Both the position numbers and the translations under genes were made by a program. From Komarekiella delphini-convector SJRDD-AB1 (lineage in GTDB: Bacteria; Cyanobacteriota; Cyanobacteriia; Cyanobacteriales; Nostocaceae): 64,000 bases of DNA. The stretch is taken from positions 1-64,000 of the forward strand of contig NZ_VJXY01000030.1 in NCBI RefSeq assembly GCF_014831675.1, given 5' to 3'. This document shows positions 1 to 9,705 of this stretch, in pieces (the stretch's first letter is position 1; every line of letters begins with the position of its first letter). A model generated the notes under the pieces. The model saw only the letters and a list, made by a program, of their open reading frames with translations. It had not been told where the DNA came from and did not search any database.

Positions 1-296
1 TTTTTTCTGTCATTCTTTTACTGTAGTCAAAGCGTTATTTGAAATCTCAATTCATTGTCAATTTTTTGACTACCCAAAGCTTCATGAGTATGGTGTTTTC
101 TCAGAAATGACTTAGGATTGCTATAGTAGTTTGCCAATATGACTTGGCGGGGTAAAAGGTAAGGGAAAAAGGGGAAGGATTTTTATTAATCCCTTTATGT
201 TTAACTTTTACCCTTTCCCCAGCCCTCACCCAGTATTTTTTTTTAGGTTGGCAGACCACTCGTTAGCTGTGCACCTCTATAAACTATCAGTCATTT
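1..296. other. Non-coding stretch at the window edge
   Basis: I see no credible gene here. The right part has purine-rich and pyrimidine-rich tracts (about 150-235) of the kind scattered between genes elsewhere in the window. It lies downstream of the minus-strand protease gene, so it should hold that gene's transcript end, but no clear hairpin-plus-T-run was found. Confidence 0.5.
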
Positions 297-1232
297 TTAC
301 TGATTTTGTCGCACCCACTCATCCAAGCGAGACATTTCCACTGCACGGTTCAAAACTAATCCATTAACCTTGTTCCAGCCGGAGTGAAGGGCGACAATAT
401 AATACTTGCCTTCAATATAAGTAATAATTGCTCCTCCTGAAGCACCGCCAGTAGTATCACAGTTGTGGTAGAATAAACTATCTTTTTGACGAAGGATGCT
501 GCATTCTAGGTGAACGCCAGCAGTCATGCTTTCACCCGCAGTCAGTCCTTCATATCCTTTCTTTTTAGGGTTGGGAAAATCACCAGAATAGCCGACCAAA
601 GCGAATCTTTGTGTATCTCCAACTAGAGTAGAAGATGGCAAAGATTTCCAGCCTAAGTAACCATATTTTTTGCCGATGGGCTTGTCAAGCTTCAAAACAG
701 CCCAGTCGTCTACATAATCTTCTAAAGTTCCCTGTTTAAAGTCTGTGCCGTAATAAACACTAGTTGCATAAGCTACATCATCTTGATCTCGGACGACACC
801 GTTAATTAAGTTGGGTAAAAAAGCGATCGCTTTACTAACCTTTCGAGTATCAGGGTTAACTACACAGTGAGCATTTGTTAAAACAACGTCTTCAGCAATT
901 AACGTTCCTGTGCAACTGTAATTACCATCATCACCTACCCCCTCAATTTTACCCACCGCTGACCAAGGATATTTTCTGCTAGTCATGGGAATGCGGTCAT
1001 CTGAGCCAATAATTGCCCGTCGGTTTCCGGGGGGTTCTTCCGACTGATTCAGTACCGAAGGTTCCCCTTTGCCTTGCAATTTAAATTCCGCAGGATTTTT
1101 GACTCTGGTAAAGCTTGGTGGTGCTGGTTGAGATTGTGTTTGAGCTGATACTGATGCCCAAATACCCATTGCTAGACCAATTGTTGCTATACAGGGGAAG
1201 ATAAATTGTTTGGATTTCAAGACAGTTTTCAT
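297..1232 (-). CDS. Secreted trypsin/V8-like serine protease
   Basis: A 311-residue S1-family (glutamyl endopeptidase-like) serine protease, predicted to be exported. Residues 1-30 form a signal peptide (basic start, hydrophobic core, ASVSA before the mature end). The catalytic triad is visible: His122 in LTNAHC, Asp176 in DDWAVLKL, Ser265 in GGASGGA. Residues about 31-85 look like a propeptide or linker. It lies 143 bp downstream of a TPR-CHAT gene on the same strand, so the two may be co-transcribed. Both products look exported, which suggests joint action in the periplasm or cell envelope; that link is inference. Substrate unknown. An ORF of 67 codons at 1229-1432 overlaps the CHAT stop region and was not accepted. 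Confidence 0.88.
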   Translation of the reverse strand: MKTVLKSKQFIFPCIATIGLAMGIWASVSAQTQSQPAPPSFTRVKNPAEFKLQGKGEPSVLNQSEEPPGNRRAIIGSDDRIPMTSRKYPWSAVGKIEGVGDDGNYSCTGTLIAEDVVLTNAHCVVNPDTRKVSKAIAFLPNLINGVVRDQDDVAYATSVYYGTDFKQGTLEDYVDDWAVLKLDKPIGKKYGYLGWKSLPSSTLVGDTQRFALVGYSGDFPNPKKKGYEGLTAGESMTAGVHLECSILRQKDSLFYHNCDTTGGASGGAIITYIEGKYYIVALHSGWNKVNGLVLNRAVEMSRLDEWVRQNQ

Positions 1233-1374
1233 TTAAGAATCACTCCTTGCAAAGGTTGTTGTGACAAAACTAACCACGAAGACACTAAGACACAAAGCAA
1301 TAAGAGTTTCAGCGATTTCGCGTAAGTCCTATGAGCGTAAGATGACACTAAGGAACTGTACGTTGTGGCTTTAC

Positions 1375-3615
1375 TTATTGCCGCCATTCGCCAAGTAAGG
1401 TAAAACCTGCCCAGGAATAGGGGTTGCGCCACTGCTCCTGTTTCCAGAGTTCGAGTTGTGCGGCTCGCAGAGCAGCAGCGGGAGATTTACCTTGCTGCAA
1501 CATTTGACTGTAAAATTGCTGCATCAGCAACGATGTCGCTTCATCATCCACACTCCATAAAGACACCACAACTCGTGATGCACCTGCATACATTAATCCT
1601 CTTATCAAACCTACTAATCCTTCTCCCTTGATTTCCTGACCCAGCCCAGTTTCACAGGCACTCAGCACTACCAACTCTGCGGGAAAGTCGAGGTTGAAGA
1701 TTTCGTTCAACCGCAGAAAGCCTTTTTGAGATTTACCTTGTTTGTCTACCAGAGATAGAACTATTCCCGATAATTCGGGATTGGTGCTGTCAGCAAAGCC
1801 GTGGGTGGCAAAATGCAGCATCTGGTATTGACTCAGTTGTTTGCTGGTTGCCCAGTTGTAGTTAGCGTCAAAATCAAAAGCTGATAGGCTATTTGATGAC
1901 GGTACTAGTTTGAGAATCTCCTGTGCTTCTGTGCGAGTATCTTCGAGTCTGCCAATTTGGTTGCGGTTGATGTTCTTTACTGACCGTTGAAGTGCAGACT
2001 CTTGTAATTGCAGGTTTGGGTCATTGGTGGGATTTGATGATTTGCCAGTGACGCGTTTATCATCGACACTGAATACTGGGTCGGCAAGGATAGCGAGAGT
2101 TTTCGGTGCTTGGGAACGTCCTTGGAGTTGTTTGCGAAGAATGGCAATGGTGGAAGCGGAAGGCAGACTAATAATTTCATGGTTAATTACCAATGGTTGA
2201 TAATTGTGTCCTGTAGCTTCCTCTGCCTGCGGCGACCCGCTTAACAAGGGGGTAAAGGAGAAAACATTGCTCCCTATTTTAAAGGAGGTTGGGAGGATCT
2301 CCTTTGGTACAATTAACGCCGCAAAAGGAATGTATTGCAAAGCATCATCACCAACAATCACTAAACGTTTTTGCCCCAATTTGTTAACAACAGGTGCAAG
2401 GATGAGTTTACTAAGTTCGTTAGCAGCTTTGGCTGTTTGTTCTGGGGATACTTCGCTCATCCCTGGATTTTTTAAATAGTTGTTGTATAAATCTTTTGCC
2501 GCTTTCTCTATTTGTTCGCGTCCAGGGAGTTGATATGTATCGAGAGAATCGGGAGTAACAGCCCAAAGATAGCTGCGGTCTTCACCTAAAGAATACTGCA
2601 ACAGTAGGGTGTCTTTATCAAGTTGTTGCTGAATTTCTGGCAAGGTTAGCGGTTGAGGATACTTGAGTGCGGCATACTCAGAATTAGTAGCACGGATTTT
2701 TGTCTTAATTTCTTGCTGTTGATTGAGCAAGTCTGCAATTTGTTGTTTGGTAGTTGCTATTAGTTGGTCTGGTGGTTGTTTTTGACTCGATAGTTCTGAG
2801 AGTTGTTTTTCTTTTGCATCAACTAGCAATTGTAAACGGCGTTCTTCTGCCAAGAGTTTTGGGTCAATACCTTTTTTAATATCTACATTAGCTTGGGTTA
2901 ACAGTTCTATTAAACCTCTGGCACGCGATCGCTCACTGATGTGCAGTGCCAAAGCATCGTATCCTTTTGATGGGTCTTTTTTATGCAACTCCATTAGCAA
3001 GTCAATGTAGAATTTGTAAACGTCTTGCTTTGATGCAAAGTAAGAAGCACGCAACTCTTGGCTATCAATTTTGGTGCGTAAGTCTTCAACAATTTTGATA
3101 GCAGTTTCAACTTGGGTAAGAGCTTGTTTAAGATTGCCTTGGTTACGTTCGAAAAAAGCTATGTTATGAAGGGTATTTGCTTCTTCTCCTTTATTGCTGA
3201 CTGCACGCCATAGAGATAGTGCTTGGTTGTAATACTCCAGTGCCTTCTGCTTTTCTTCCAATGAGTCGTAGACTAAACCAAGATTGTTGAGGGTAAGGGC
3301 TTGCTGAGATTCGTTATCAAGTTTTCGCCATAGTAGAAGCGCTTTTTCATATTTAGCGATCGCCCCTCGCAGCGATTCTGCTGTCCTTTGATTATAAAGT
3401 TCCAAACCCTCTAGGTAGGCTCTTTCAGCAGCGGCGCGATTTGCATCCTGTTGCGTTGTTCCTGACTTTTGTGCTATCTGCAACGGTGTATTTCTCAGTG
3501 ATGCCCCTACTAAATCACACAGCAAAACTATACTTAGCAAAATAGTTAAACCATAGCAGGTAAAATTCGGTAGTAAGTACCAAAAAATTCGCCTAGACTT
3601 TGTACACCTATTCAT
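1375..3615 (-). CDS. Exported TPR-CHAT (caspase-like) protein, shorter paralogue
   Basis: 746 residues. An N-terminal hydrophobic segment (about 18-38) suggests export or membrane anchoring. About three TPR units follow (residues 65-165), then a helical linker rich in Gln, Lys and Glu (about 250-310), then a C-terminal CHAT domain. CHAT domains are caspase-related proteases; the expected dyad is present, His near 603 in HFATHGF and Cys near 654 in LSACETGLG. It is a clear paralogue of the 1211-residue protein at 4562-8197: signal segment, linker and CHAT domain align, but most TPRs are absent. The last ~60 codons are almost identical in DNA between the two. Neighbours on the same strand are a VapBC-type pair upstream and a trypsin-like protease downstream. 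Physiological role unknown. Confidence 0.88.
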   Translation of the reverse strand: MNRCTKSRRIFWYLLPNFTCYGLTILLSIVLLCDLVGASLRNTPLQIAQKSGTTQQDANRAAAERAYLEGLELYNQRTAESLRGAIAKYEKALLLWRKLDNESQQALTLNNLGLVYDSLEEKQKALEYYNQALSLWRAVSNKGEEANTLHNIAFFERNQGNLKQALTQVETAIKIVEDLRTKIDSQELRASYFASKQDVYKFYIDLLMELHKKDPSKGYDALALHISERSRARGLIELLTQANVDIKKGIDPKLLAEERRLQLLVDAKEKQLSELSSQKQPPDQLIATTKQQIADLLNQQQEIKTKIRATNSEYAALKYPQPLTLPEIQQQLDKDTLLLQYSLGEDRSYLWAVTPDSLDTYQLPGREQIEKAAKDLYNNYLKNPGMSEVSPEQTAKAANELSKLILAPVVNKLGQKRLVIVGDDALQYIPFAALIVPKEILPTSFKIGSNVFSFTPLLSGSPQAEEATGHNYQPLVINHEIISLPSASTIAILRKQLQGRSQAPKTLAILADPVFSVDDKRVTGKSSNPTNDPNLQLQESALQRSVKNINRNQIGRLEDTRTEAQEILKLVPSSNSLSAFDFDANYNWATSKQLSQYQMLHFATHGFADSTNPELSGIVLSLVDKQGKSQKGFLRLNEIFNLDFPAELVVLSACETGLGQEIKGEGLVGLIRGLMYAGASRVVVSLWSVDDEATSLLMQQFYSQMLQQGKSPAAALRAAQLELWKQEQWRNPYSWAGFTLLGEWRQ

Positions 3616-3689
3616 TTTTAAATCTCAACACATCATTAGTGACATTGAGAATCCAAGTAAGTAACCTTGCTTCCATAGGATAATTATTC

Positions 3690-3785
3690 AGTTGTCATCA
3701 GAGATATTACTGAAAATTTATTCTGATTTTATGGGTGCGTTTAGTAATGTTTGTCTTGGTTGCGGTTTTTGTAACCAATAAAGTA
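3690..3785 (-). promoter_or_regulatory. Upstream region shared with the second CHAT gene
   Basis: About 95 bp upstream of the shorter CHAT gene resembles the region upstream of the longer one (8258-8352). Shared blocks are TTATTCAGTT, CAGAGATATT and a 3' block close to TTGGTTGCNGTTTTTGTAAC. Position and conservation suggest a duplicated promoter/leader. No -10/-35 pair was assigned. Confidence 0.4.
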
Positions 3786-3833
3786 GGAGCAACTAATGCT
3801 TTTCTATCCCAGCTCATACTATTGAAGTCGTGG

Positions 3834-4250
3834 CTAGAATATACGCTCAAAAGGCTTCTTGCGATAACGTCGATAGATATCGAAATCACTATCCAAAGTA
3901 GCGATCGCTGCAATATCCAGGCGCTCCGAAATGACGATTAGGGATAAATCTGCAAAATCACCTGGTAAGTCTTTGTACTGGGCATTTAACTCAGCAATAC
4001 GGGAAAAATCTTGAGGCAATAGTTGCTCACACTCGTATAATTGTTTGGCAACATCCAGAAGAAACTCGTTTTGTGTGCGCCAATCAAAGTTGAGCAACCA
4101 CACCACTTCTGCGATGCAAATAGGCGTAGTTACCAGCCTAGAAGTGCAGTTTTCAAAGAAACGACGCACCTGTTGGTGATACCGATCTCTGGCGCTGTAA
4201 TAAGCCAATAAAAACCCGCTATCCGCGAGTATAAGCGGATAGTAGGTCAT
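3834..4250 (-). CDS. PIN-domain ribonuclease toxin (VapC-type)
   Basis: 138 residues, PIN fold. The acidic metal-binding residues expected of VapC-type RNases are visible: Asp10 in LILADSGF, Glu48 in ICIAEVVW, Asp98/Asp101 in GDFADLS and Asp120/Asp122 in TLDSDFDIY. Such toxins cleave RNA, often tRNA or rRNA, when free of antitoxin. The start codon overlaps the stop of the upstream antitoxin gene by 4 bp, the usual translational coupling. The pair sits between two CHAT paralogues and was probably inserted just after the stop of the longer one. It appears complete. Confidence 0.85.
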   Translation of the reverse strand: MTYYPLILADSGFLLAYYSARDRYHQQVRRFFENCTSRLVTTPICIAEVVWLLNFDWRTQNEFLLDVAKQLYECEQLLPQDFSRIAELNAQYKDLPGDFADLSLIVISERLDIAAIATLDSDFDIYRRYRKKPFERIF

Positions 4251-4513
4251 GGGTGACGTTTGGTAAGATATTCAGCGATCGCCTTCTTACGGTTCGGGCG
4301 TTCAGATAAATCTGTTGGTGCATCTTGTAGGAGGTGTTCAGGGTGTCCACCCCGCCTCTCTACCAAAGTTTTACCCGCTTGCAAGCTCAACCAACGTTCA
4401 GCGATCAAGCGTCGGATCAACTCACTCTTGTCTGTTTTCTCTTGAGCCAAGATATCGGCTAACTGGCGTTCTGTTTCATCGTCTAGTCTAACAGTCAGCA
4501 TTGTTTTCGTCAT
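4247..4513 (-). CDS. Ribbon-helix-helix antitoxin (VapB-like)
   Basis: 88 residues. The N-terminus (MLTVRLDDETERQLADILA) has the strand-helix-helix pattern of CopG/Arc-type ribbon-helix-helix regulators, followed by KSELIRRLI. The C-terminal half (about 45-88) is polar and is probably the toxin-neutralising part. It overlaps the PIN toxin by 4 bp and is the first gene of the pair. Antitoxins of this class normally autoregulate with the toxin as co-repressor; no operator was identified. A direct repeat (AACCTAGATG twice, 4541-4560) lies between this gene and the CHAT stop. Confidence 0.8.
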   Translation of the reverse strand: MTKTMLTVRLDDETERQLADILAQEKTDKSELIRRLIAERWLSLQAGKTLVERRGGHPEHLLQDAPTDLSERPNRKKAIAEYLTKRHP

Positions 4514-4561
4514 ACTTGTATTGCAAGTAATACAAGTATAACCTAGATGTAACCTAGATGT

Positions 4562-7500
4562 CTATTGCCGCCATTCGCCAAGTAAGGTAAAACCTGCCCA
4601 GGAATAGGGGTTGCGCCACTGCTCCTGTTTCCAGAGTTCGAGTTGTGCGGCTCGCAGAGCAGCTGCGGGAGATTTACCTTGCTGCAACATTTGACTGTAA
4701 AATTGCTGCATCAGCAACGATGTCGCTTCATCATCCACGCTCCATAGAGACACCACTAGGCGGGCTGCACCTGCATACATTAATCCTCTTGTCAACCCAA
4801 CTAGTCCTTCTCCCCGCACTTCTTCACCTAGTCCAGTTTCACAAGCACTCAGTACTACTAACTCCGCCGGAAAGTCGAGATTGAAGATTTCGTTAAGCCG
4901 CAGAAAGCCTCTTTGGGGTTTGCCTTGTTTGTCTACTAGGGATAGTACTATTCCTGATAATTCTGGGTCGCTGCTATCTAGGAAACCATGAGTAGCAAAA
5001 TGAATCATCTGATATTGACTCAGTTGTTTGCTGGTCGCCCAGTTGTAATTAGCATCAAAATCCAAAGCTTGCAGATTATCTGACGGCGACACCAGTTTGA
5101 GAATCTCTTGGGCTTCAGTGCGAGTACCTTGGAGTCTTACAAGATTGCTACGGTTGATGTTGCTAGTAGACCGTTTGAGGGCAGACTCTTGTAGTTGCAG
5201 TTCGAGTTTATTGGCGGCATTTTGGGGGGTTTTGGCTACACGCTCATCATCAGTACTAAATACCGGGTCGGCGAGGATGGCGAGAGATTTTGGTGCTTTG
5301 GAACGCCCTTTAATTTCTTTGCGGAGAATGGCAATGGTGGAGGCGGAAGGTAGATTTATAATTTCATGGTTGACTACTAATGGTTGATAAGCTGACCCAT
5401 CTGCTGATTTTGCGCTAGTTAATGCTGCAAAAGGAATGTATTGCAAAGCATCATCGCCAACAATTACTAAGCGTTTTTGTCCTAAATTGTCAGCAACGGG
5501 TGCGAGGATCAGTTTACTGAGTTCGTGAACAGCTTGAGCGGTTTGTTTCGGGGATACTCCCCGCATCCCAGGATTTTTTAAGTACTTGTTATATAAATTC
5601 TTAGCTGCTTTTTCTATTTGTTCACGTCCAGGGAGTTGATAAGTATTAAGAGAATTGGGTGTGACAGCCCAAACATAACTACGTTTTTCACCCAATGAAT
5701 ACTGTAACAGTAGGGTGTCTTTATCTAATTGTTGCTGAATTTCAGGTAAGGTAAGGGGTTGGGGATACTTTAAATCAGCATATTCAGGGTTTTGAGTCCG
5801 AATTTTTGTCTTCAGTGCTTGCTGTTGATTAAAGAGGTTTTTGATTTCTCCCGTCAGATTCTCTATTTGCTTGGGAGTATTATCTTTATTAGCTAACTCT
5901 GAAAGTTTTTTCTCTTTGGCATCGATTCGCCATTGCAAACGGCGTTCTTCTTCTAATAATTTGGCGTCAACACCTTTGAGGATATCTACATTAGCTTCTG
6001 TTAACAGTTCTACTAAACCTCTGGCGCGAGAACGTTCGCTAGCTTGCAGTGCTAAAGCATCGTATGCTTTTGATGGGTTTTGTTTGTGCAGTTGCATTAG
6101 CAGGTCAATGTAAAACTCGTAATACTTCTGCACGGTGGCAAAGTAAGAAGTACGTAGTTCTTGGCTGGTGACTTTGCTACGTGTATCCTCAACGATTTTA
6201 ATTGTTGCTTCTATTTGGGAAAGGGCAGCGTTAAGATTGCCTTGATCGCGTTCTGTAATCGCAATACTATAAAGCGTGTCAGCTTCTCCGGTGCGATCGC
6301 CCAAGGTTCGCCACAGTCCAAGTTGTTGATTGTAAGTTGCGATCGCCTCTTTAGGCTGCTTTAATGAATTGTAAGTTTTGCCAATATTGTCCAAAACGTT
6401 AGCTTCTGCATACCGATTTCCTAACTTTTGCCACCCTGACACTGCCTCTTTAGAGAATGAAAGTGATTTTTGATAATCGCCTGATGCTTGATATACTCTA
6501 CCCAAGAAGGCAAGAGCAGCAGCTTCGGTAAAGCTGCCTTTTTGTTGACGTGACAACGAAAGCGCTTGATTAGCAGCATCAAGTGCCTTGGGATAATCTT
6601 TCAATGACTCATAAACTCTGATGATGCCTGTAAGTGTGGCAAATTCTTGAACAACATTTCCCTGTTCGCGCTCTAGCTTCCGCGCCTGGTTGTAATAATC
6701 TAGTGCTTTGGGATAATCTTCCCTGGCTAGATAAACGCTGCCAATATTGTCTAGGATTTGAGCTTCCTTACCGCGATCGCCTATCTTTTTAGATATCTCC
6801 AATGCTTGGCTGTAAGTTTCCACACTTAAGCGATAGTCACCCAATGAACTATAGACTAAAGCGATATCCTTGAGCGTATCAGCAACTCTTGCGCGATCGC
6901 CAACCTGACGGCTCAAATCCAGTGATTGGTTGTAAAAGTCGAGGGCTTGCTGATAATCGCCGAATGATGCGTAAATACCTGCGATGTTGCCAAGGGTAAA
7001 GGCTTCCCTAGCGCGATCTTTACTAGCACGCTGAATTACAAGTGCTTGATTTAATGAATCAAGCGCTTTCTGCTTTTCGCCTGTTTGGTCGTAAACAAAG
7101 CTGATTTGGTTGAAAATCTCAGCTTCAGCATTGGGATTACCTACCTTTTTCAGCAGTGATTGTGCTTGCTTAAAGTAGTCGATAGCCTTCTGAGGTTCGC
7201 CTAATGAATTATAGGCTCCAGCAATTACTGAGAGAATAGAGGCTTGTTGAGTGAGGTTAAATACCAGAGCAGTTCCAGAAAGATTTCCCTGCGCTTTCTG
7301 TTGCAATTCCAGCGCTTGGTTTAAGGTATCAAGTGCTTTCTGATTCTCGCCCAAGGATAAATAGAGTGTGCCGATGTAGTTAAAGACATTGGCTTGTCCA
7401 GCCAGATTCTTGTTGGTAAGTTGGATCTCCAGTGCTTGATTTAATGAATTCAGCGCTTTTTGTGGTTCGCCCAACTGTACGTAGATTAAACCGATAGTTT

Positions 7501-8197
7501 GAAGGGTGTCAGCTTGTCCATCCAGATCCTTCTGAGCACGTTGAATCACCAGTGCTTGATTGTAGGAGTCTAGTGCCTTCTTTGCATCACCTAATTGAAA
7601 GTAAACTCCAGCAATGCGGTTCAGCGTCAGCGCTTCCAAATCAGGTTTTTTCTCGGCGCGAAGTAATGACAGCGCTTGATTATAAGATGAGAGTGCTTTT
7701 TGCTTTTCACCCAAGTTGGAGTAAGCGCCAGCCAAAGAAGAGAGCATGACAGCTTCCCCAAAACGGTCTTTGAGTGTACGTCTGATGACTAGTGCTTGAT
7801 TATAATATTCCAGCGCCTTTTGATTGTCGCTTTGGATAAAGTAGAGAGTGCCGATGCTTAAAAGTGTTGTGGCTTCAGAATTGCGATCGCCTATTTCTCG
7901 CCAGATTTTGAGTGCTTCTTCATATTTTGCGATCGCTTGTCGCCGAGATTCACCTGTACCTTGTTCATAAAGTTTCTGTGCTTCCTGCAAAAGTTGCTGT
8001 CCCCGCGCCGAGGCTCGTTTTGCAGCCTGTGGCGTTGCTTCTGATTGTTGTGCTATCTGTAACTTTATATTTCTCGGTGTTGCACCCACTGCATCAGCCA
8101 GCAAAACCATACTGAGCAATAAAGTTAAACTGCAACGAGTAAAATTTTGTAAAAAGCAACCTAAAATATACGTAGACTTTAGTTGATTCATGCTCAA
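4562..8197 (-). CDS. Exported long TPR-CHAT (caspase-like) protein
   Basis: 1211 residues. A hydrophobic N-terminus (about 18-40) suggests export. It is followed by a long run of TPR units, roughly 14 by eye (residues 65-650), most containing 'YNQAL' plus 'LGE/LGD'. Then come a helical linker (about 690-800) and a CHAT protease domain with His near 1069 (HFATHGF) and Cys near 1118 (LSACETGLG). TPRs probably bind a protein partner or signal; CHAT domains can be proteases that act on a partner after activation. Relatives occur as TPR-CHAT effectors in bacterial conflict systems, but no CRISPR or NLR gene adjoins this one. The 3' end is nearly identical to the neighbouring paralogue, suggesting gene conversion. 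Confidence 0.88.
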   Translation of the reverse strand: MSMNQLKSTYILGCFLQNFTRCSLTLLLSMVLLADAVGATPRNIKLQIAQQSEATPQAAKRASARGQQLLQEAQKLYEQGTGESRRQAIAKYEEALKIWREIGDRNSEATTLLSIGTLYFIQSDNQKALEYYNQALVIRRTLKDRFGEAVMLSSLAGAYSNLGEKQKALSSYNQALSLLRAEKKPDLEALTLNRIAGVYFQLGDAKKALDSYNQALVIQRAQKDLDGQADTLQTIGLIYVQLGEPQKALNSLNQALEIQLTNKNLAGQANVFNYIGTLYLSLGENQKALDTLNQALELQQKAQGNLSGTALVFNLTQQASILSVIAGAYNSLGEPQKAIDYFKQAQSLLKKVGNPNAEAEIFNQISFVYDQTGEKQKALDSLNQALVIQRASKDRAREAFTLGNIAGIYASFGDYQQALDFYNQSLDLSRQVGDRARVADTLKDIALVYSSLGDYRLSVETYSQALEISKKIGDRGKEAQILDNIGSVYLAREDYPKALDYYNQARKLEREQGNVVQEFATLTGIIRVYESLKDYPKALDAANQALSLSRQQKGSFTEAAALAFLGRVYQASGDYQKSLSFSKEAVSGWQKLGNRYAEANVLDNIGKTYNSLKQPKEAIATYNQQLGLWRTLGDRTGEADTLYSIAITERDQGNLNAALSQIEATIKIVEDTRSKVTSQELRTSYFATVQKYYEFYIDLLMQLHKQNPSKAYDALALQASERSRARGLVELLTEANVDILKGVDAKLLEEERRLQWRIDAKEKKLSELANKDNTPKQIENLTGEIKNLFNQQQALKTKIRTQNPEYADLKYPQPLTLPEIQQQLDKDTLLLQYSLGEKRSYVWAVTPNSLNTYQLPGREQIEKAAKNLYNKYLKNPGMRGVSPKQTAQAVHELSKLILAPVADNLGQKRLVIVGDDALQYIPFAALTSAKSADGSAYQPLVVNHEIINLPSASTIAILRKEIKGRSKAPKSLAILADPVFSTDDERVAKTPQNAANKLELQLQESALKRSTSNINRSNLVRLQGTRTEAQEILKLVSPSDNLQALDFDANYNWATSKQLSQYQMIHFATHGFLDSSDPELSGIVLSLVDKQGKPQRGFLRLNEIFNLDFPAELVVLSACETGLGEEVRGEGLVGLTRGLMYAGAARLVVSLWSVDDEATSLLMQQFYSQMLQQGKSPAAALRAAQLELWKQEQWRNPYSWAGFTLLGEWRQ

Positions 8198-8257
8198 GCC
8201 TTAGCAAATAATAATCGACAGTTGTAATCACGTAGACAAAAATACTGCTGATAGGAA

Positions 8258-8352
8258 ATTATTCAGTTTACCTCAGAGATATTGCGGAAACTTTGTTGTT
8301 ATCTTAAGAATTTTTTAGACCAAACTCGCTTTGGTTGCTGTTTTTGTAACAT
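8258..8352 (-). promoter_or_regulatory. Upstream region shared with the first CHAT gene
   Basis: Paralogous to 3690-3785: the same ordered blocks (TTATTCAGTT, CAGAGATATT, TTGGTTGCTGTTTTTGTAAC) with a divergent middle. It lies 60-155 bp before the CHAT start and probably carries the promoter. Assignment is by comparison only. Confidence 0.4.
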
Positions 8353-8412
8353 ATAGCAGTTTTTAACTGCATAAAATACTGGTATTTTTTGCAATTAACG
8401 TCAAAATGGCAA

Positions 8413-8437
8413 TAAAAAAGGTGGGTATTACCCACCT
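8413..8437 (-). terminator. Rho-independent terminator
   Basis: Read on the minus strand, a GGTGGGT/ACCCACC stem with a 3-base loop is followed by a run of six T. It would end transcripts from the CsbD/decayed-gene side before the CHAT region. Confidence 0.7.
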
Positions 8438-8526
8438 CAGAAATCTTAGTTTACAAAAGAGTCTTGGATTTATAATTCCTGAGCAACTAGTGGAAACACA
8501 TAAGTACTCAACTCAGGACTTTTGAC

Positions 8527-8692
8527 TTACTTACGACTACCTAACCACTTAGTCGCCGCAATACCTATAATTCCTGCCAATATACGATTGCTGAAAAACT
8601 TGCTCATGCCTGGTTGTTCAGTCAGTACTTTGCGGAACTCGATGGTTGTGATCAGCGAAGGATGCCAGTCTACTCACATCATCAGCGTTCAT
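8527..8692 (-). pseudogene. Frameshifted small gene, unknown family
   Basis: On the minus strand an ATG at 8692 opens MNADDVSRLASFADHN and soon goes out of frame. In the next frame a continuous tail reads EFRKVLTEQPGMSKF, a hydrophobic stretch (ILAGIIGIAATKWLG) and SRK, then stop at 8527. The two halves together look like one short protein of about 55 residues broken by a single-base shift near 8640. The hydrophobic C-terminal helix ending in basic residues suggests a small membrane-associated protein. I do not recognise the family. It lies downstream of csbD on the same strand and upstream of the terminator. Confidence 0.4.
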
Positions 8693-8979
8693 CCGGTTGG
8701 GGTTGTGTGCAGATTTCAAGTGTTACTCTAGATGGCGATCGTCAAGTTCTCTTGGCTTCAAGTGTTTCAAAAAAGCACTATTAGAGAGTTGATATTAAAA
8801 TGTAGAGACGTATTTAGATACATCTCTACAAAAGTATATTAGGAAACTAAACAATTACTCTTATCACCTATCTAAGATGAAATAAAAGTGGTTTAGTTAT
8901 TGTTATCAATCACTTATTATTGCAGAAACAGAATATACTTTCTTGATATCCCTAAGTCTTCTGCAAAAAAGCATGAGTC

Positions 8980-9162
8980 TTAGTCAATCTTTCTTTTCAC
9001 GCTATCTTTGACATCTTCAATGCCGTGACGTACTTCGCTCTCAGCTTGCTTTGCTTTACCTTCAGCTTTATCTTCTGGATCACCAGTAATATTACCCAAT
9101 GCTTCTTGAGCTTTTCCTTCAACATTCTTAGCGGTAGCTTTTGCGCGATCTTCTGTGCTCAT
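8980..9162 (-). CDS. CsbD-family stress response protein
   Basis: 60 residues, complete. Typical CsbD-like composition and pattern: MSTEDRAKATAKNVEGKAQE at the start, then GNITGDPEDKAEGKAKQ, very rich in Ala, Lys, Glu and Asp with no Cys or Trp. CsbD-family proteins are small, probably disordered, and induced by general stress in bacteria; biochemical function is unknown. A purine-rich ribosome-binding site (AGGAGCGCAAA) lies directly before the ATG. Downstream on the same strand is a decayed small gene and then a terminator. Confidence 0.85.
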   Translation of the reverse strand: MSTEDRAKATAKNVEGKAQEALGNITGDPEDKAEGKAKQAESEVRHGIEDVKDSVKRKID

Positions 9163-9705
9163 TTTGCGCTCCTAATTTATTAGAAAGTTAATTTCAAAGT
9201 TGCAAATCAGCTTTGAAATACTTTGTCATTACTCTTACAAAGTAGCTTAAACTTTTGGCTAAAGCCTTCTGCCACAAGATATATTAGATTGTTCAAAAGT
9301 TTAAATATAATGTATTAAATGAATCAAATACAATCGTGGTAAGCATTCTAGCTATTAACTTTATGTAAATGAAATTAGTAATAGCTTAGTTACCTATGCT
9401 AAAAGATAGAGAAAATAAGAGCTAGTAGAACATTTAGATCAGCGCTGGTGAGACACCTATTTTACAAGCTGTGTTTTGAGATATAGCAAATCTTAGCTTT
9501 GTTGGGTGCGTTGTTGTGGAGCAGAATGCATCATAAAAATGGTACGTTATGGCAAAGTTAATAACGTACCTTACTCAATGTATTATTTCTAAATAATCTC
9601 TCATACTTCTATGCAGCTGATGTTAGAACTTAGATGAGTTTTAACTAAAAAACCCAGTTCTTCCAAGAAACCGGGTCAATAAAATTATACTGATGATTTT
9701 TTGGT
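9163..9705. other. Intergenic region between csbD and the GxRPI repeat gene
   Basis: AT-rich, no credible ORF. It should contain the csbD promoter. At its right end is a clear terminator for the GxRPI repeat gene (9646-9676). Nothing else recognised. Confidence 0.5.
9646..9676 (-). terminator. Rho-independent terminator of the GxRPI repeat gene
   Basis: On the minus strand a long stem (ACCCGGTTTCTT pairing with AAGAACTGGGT) is followed directly by TTTTTT, 30 bp after the stop codon of the upstream gene. Confidence 0.8.

Larger units (their letters stand above)
8198..8526. other. Intergenic region upstream of the long CHAT gene
   Basis: No gene seen. It holds the sequence shared with the other CHAT gene (8258-8352) and a hairpin terminator for minus-strand transcripts coming from the CsbD side (8413-8437). 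Confidence 0.5.

Noticed and set aside
1229-1432. 67-codon minus-strand frame between the CHAT and protease genes
   Set aside because: It overlaps the CHAT coding end in another frame and includes dispersed repeat words (ACCACGAAGACACTAAGACA).
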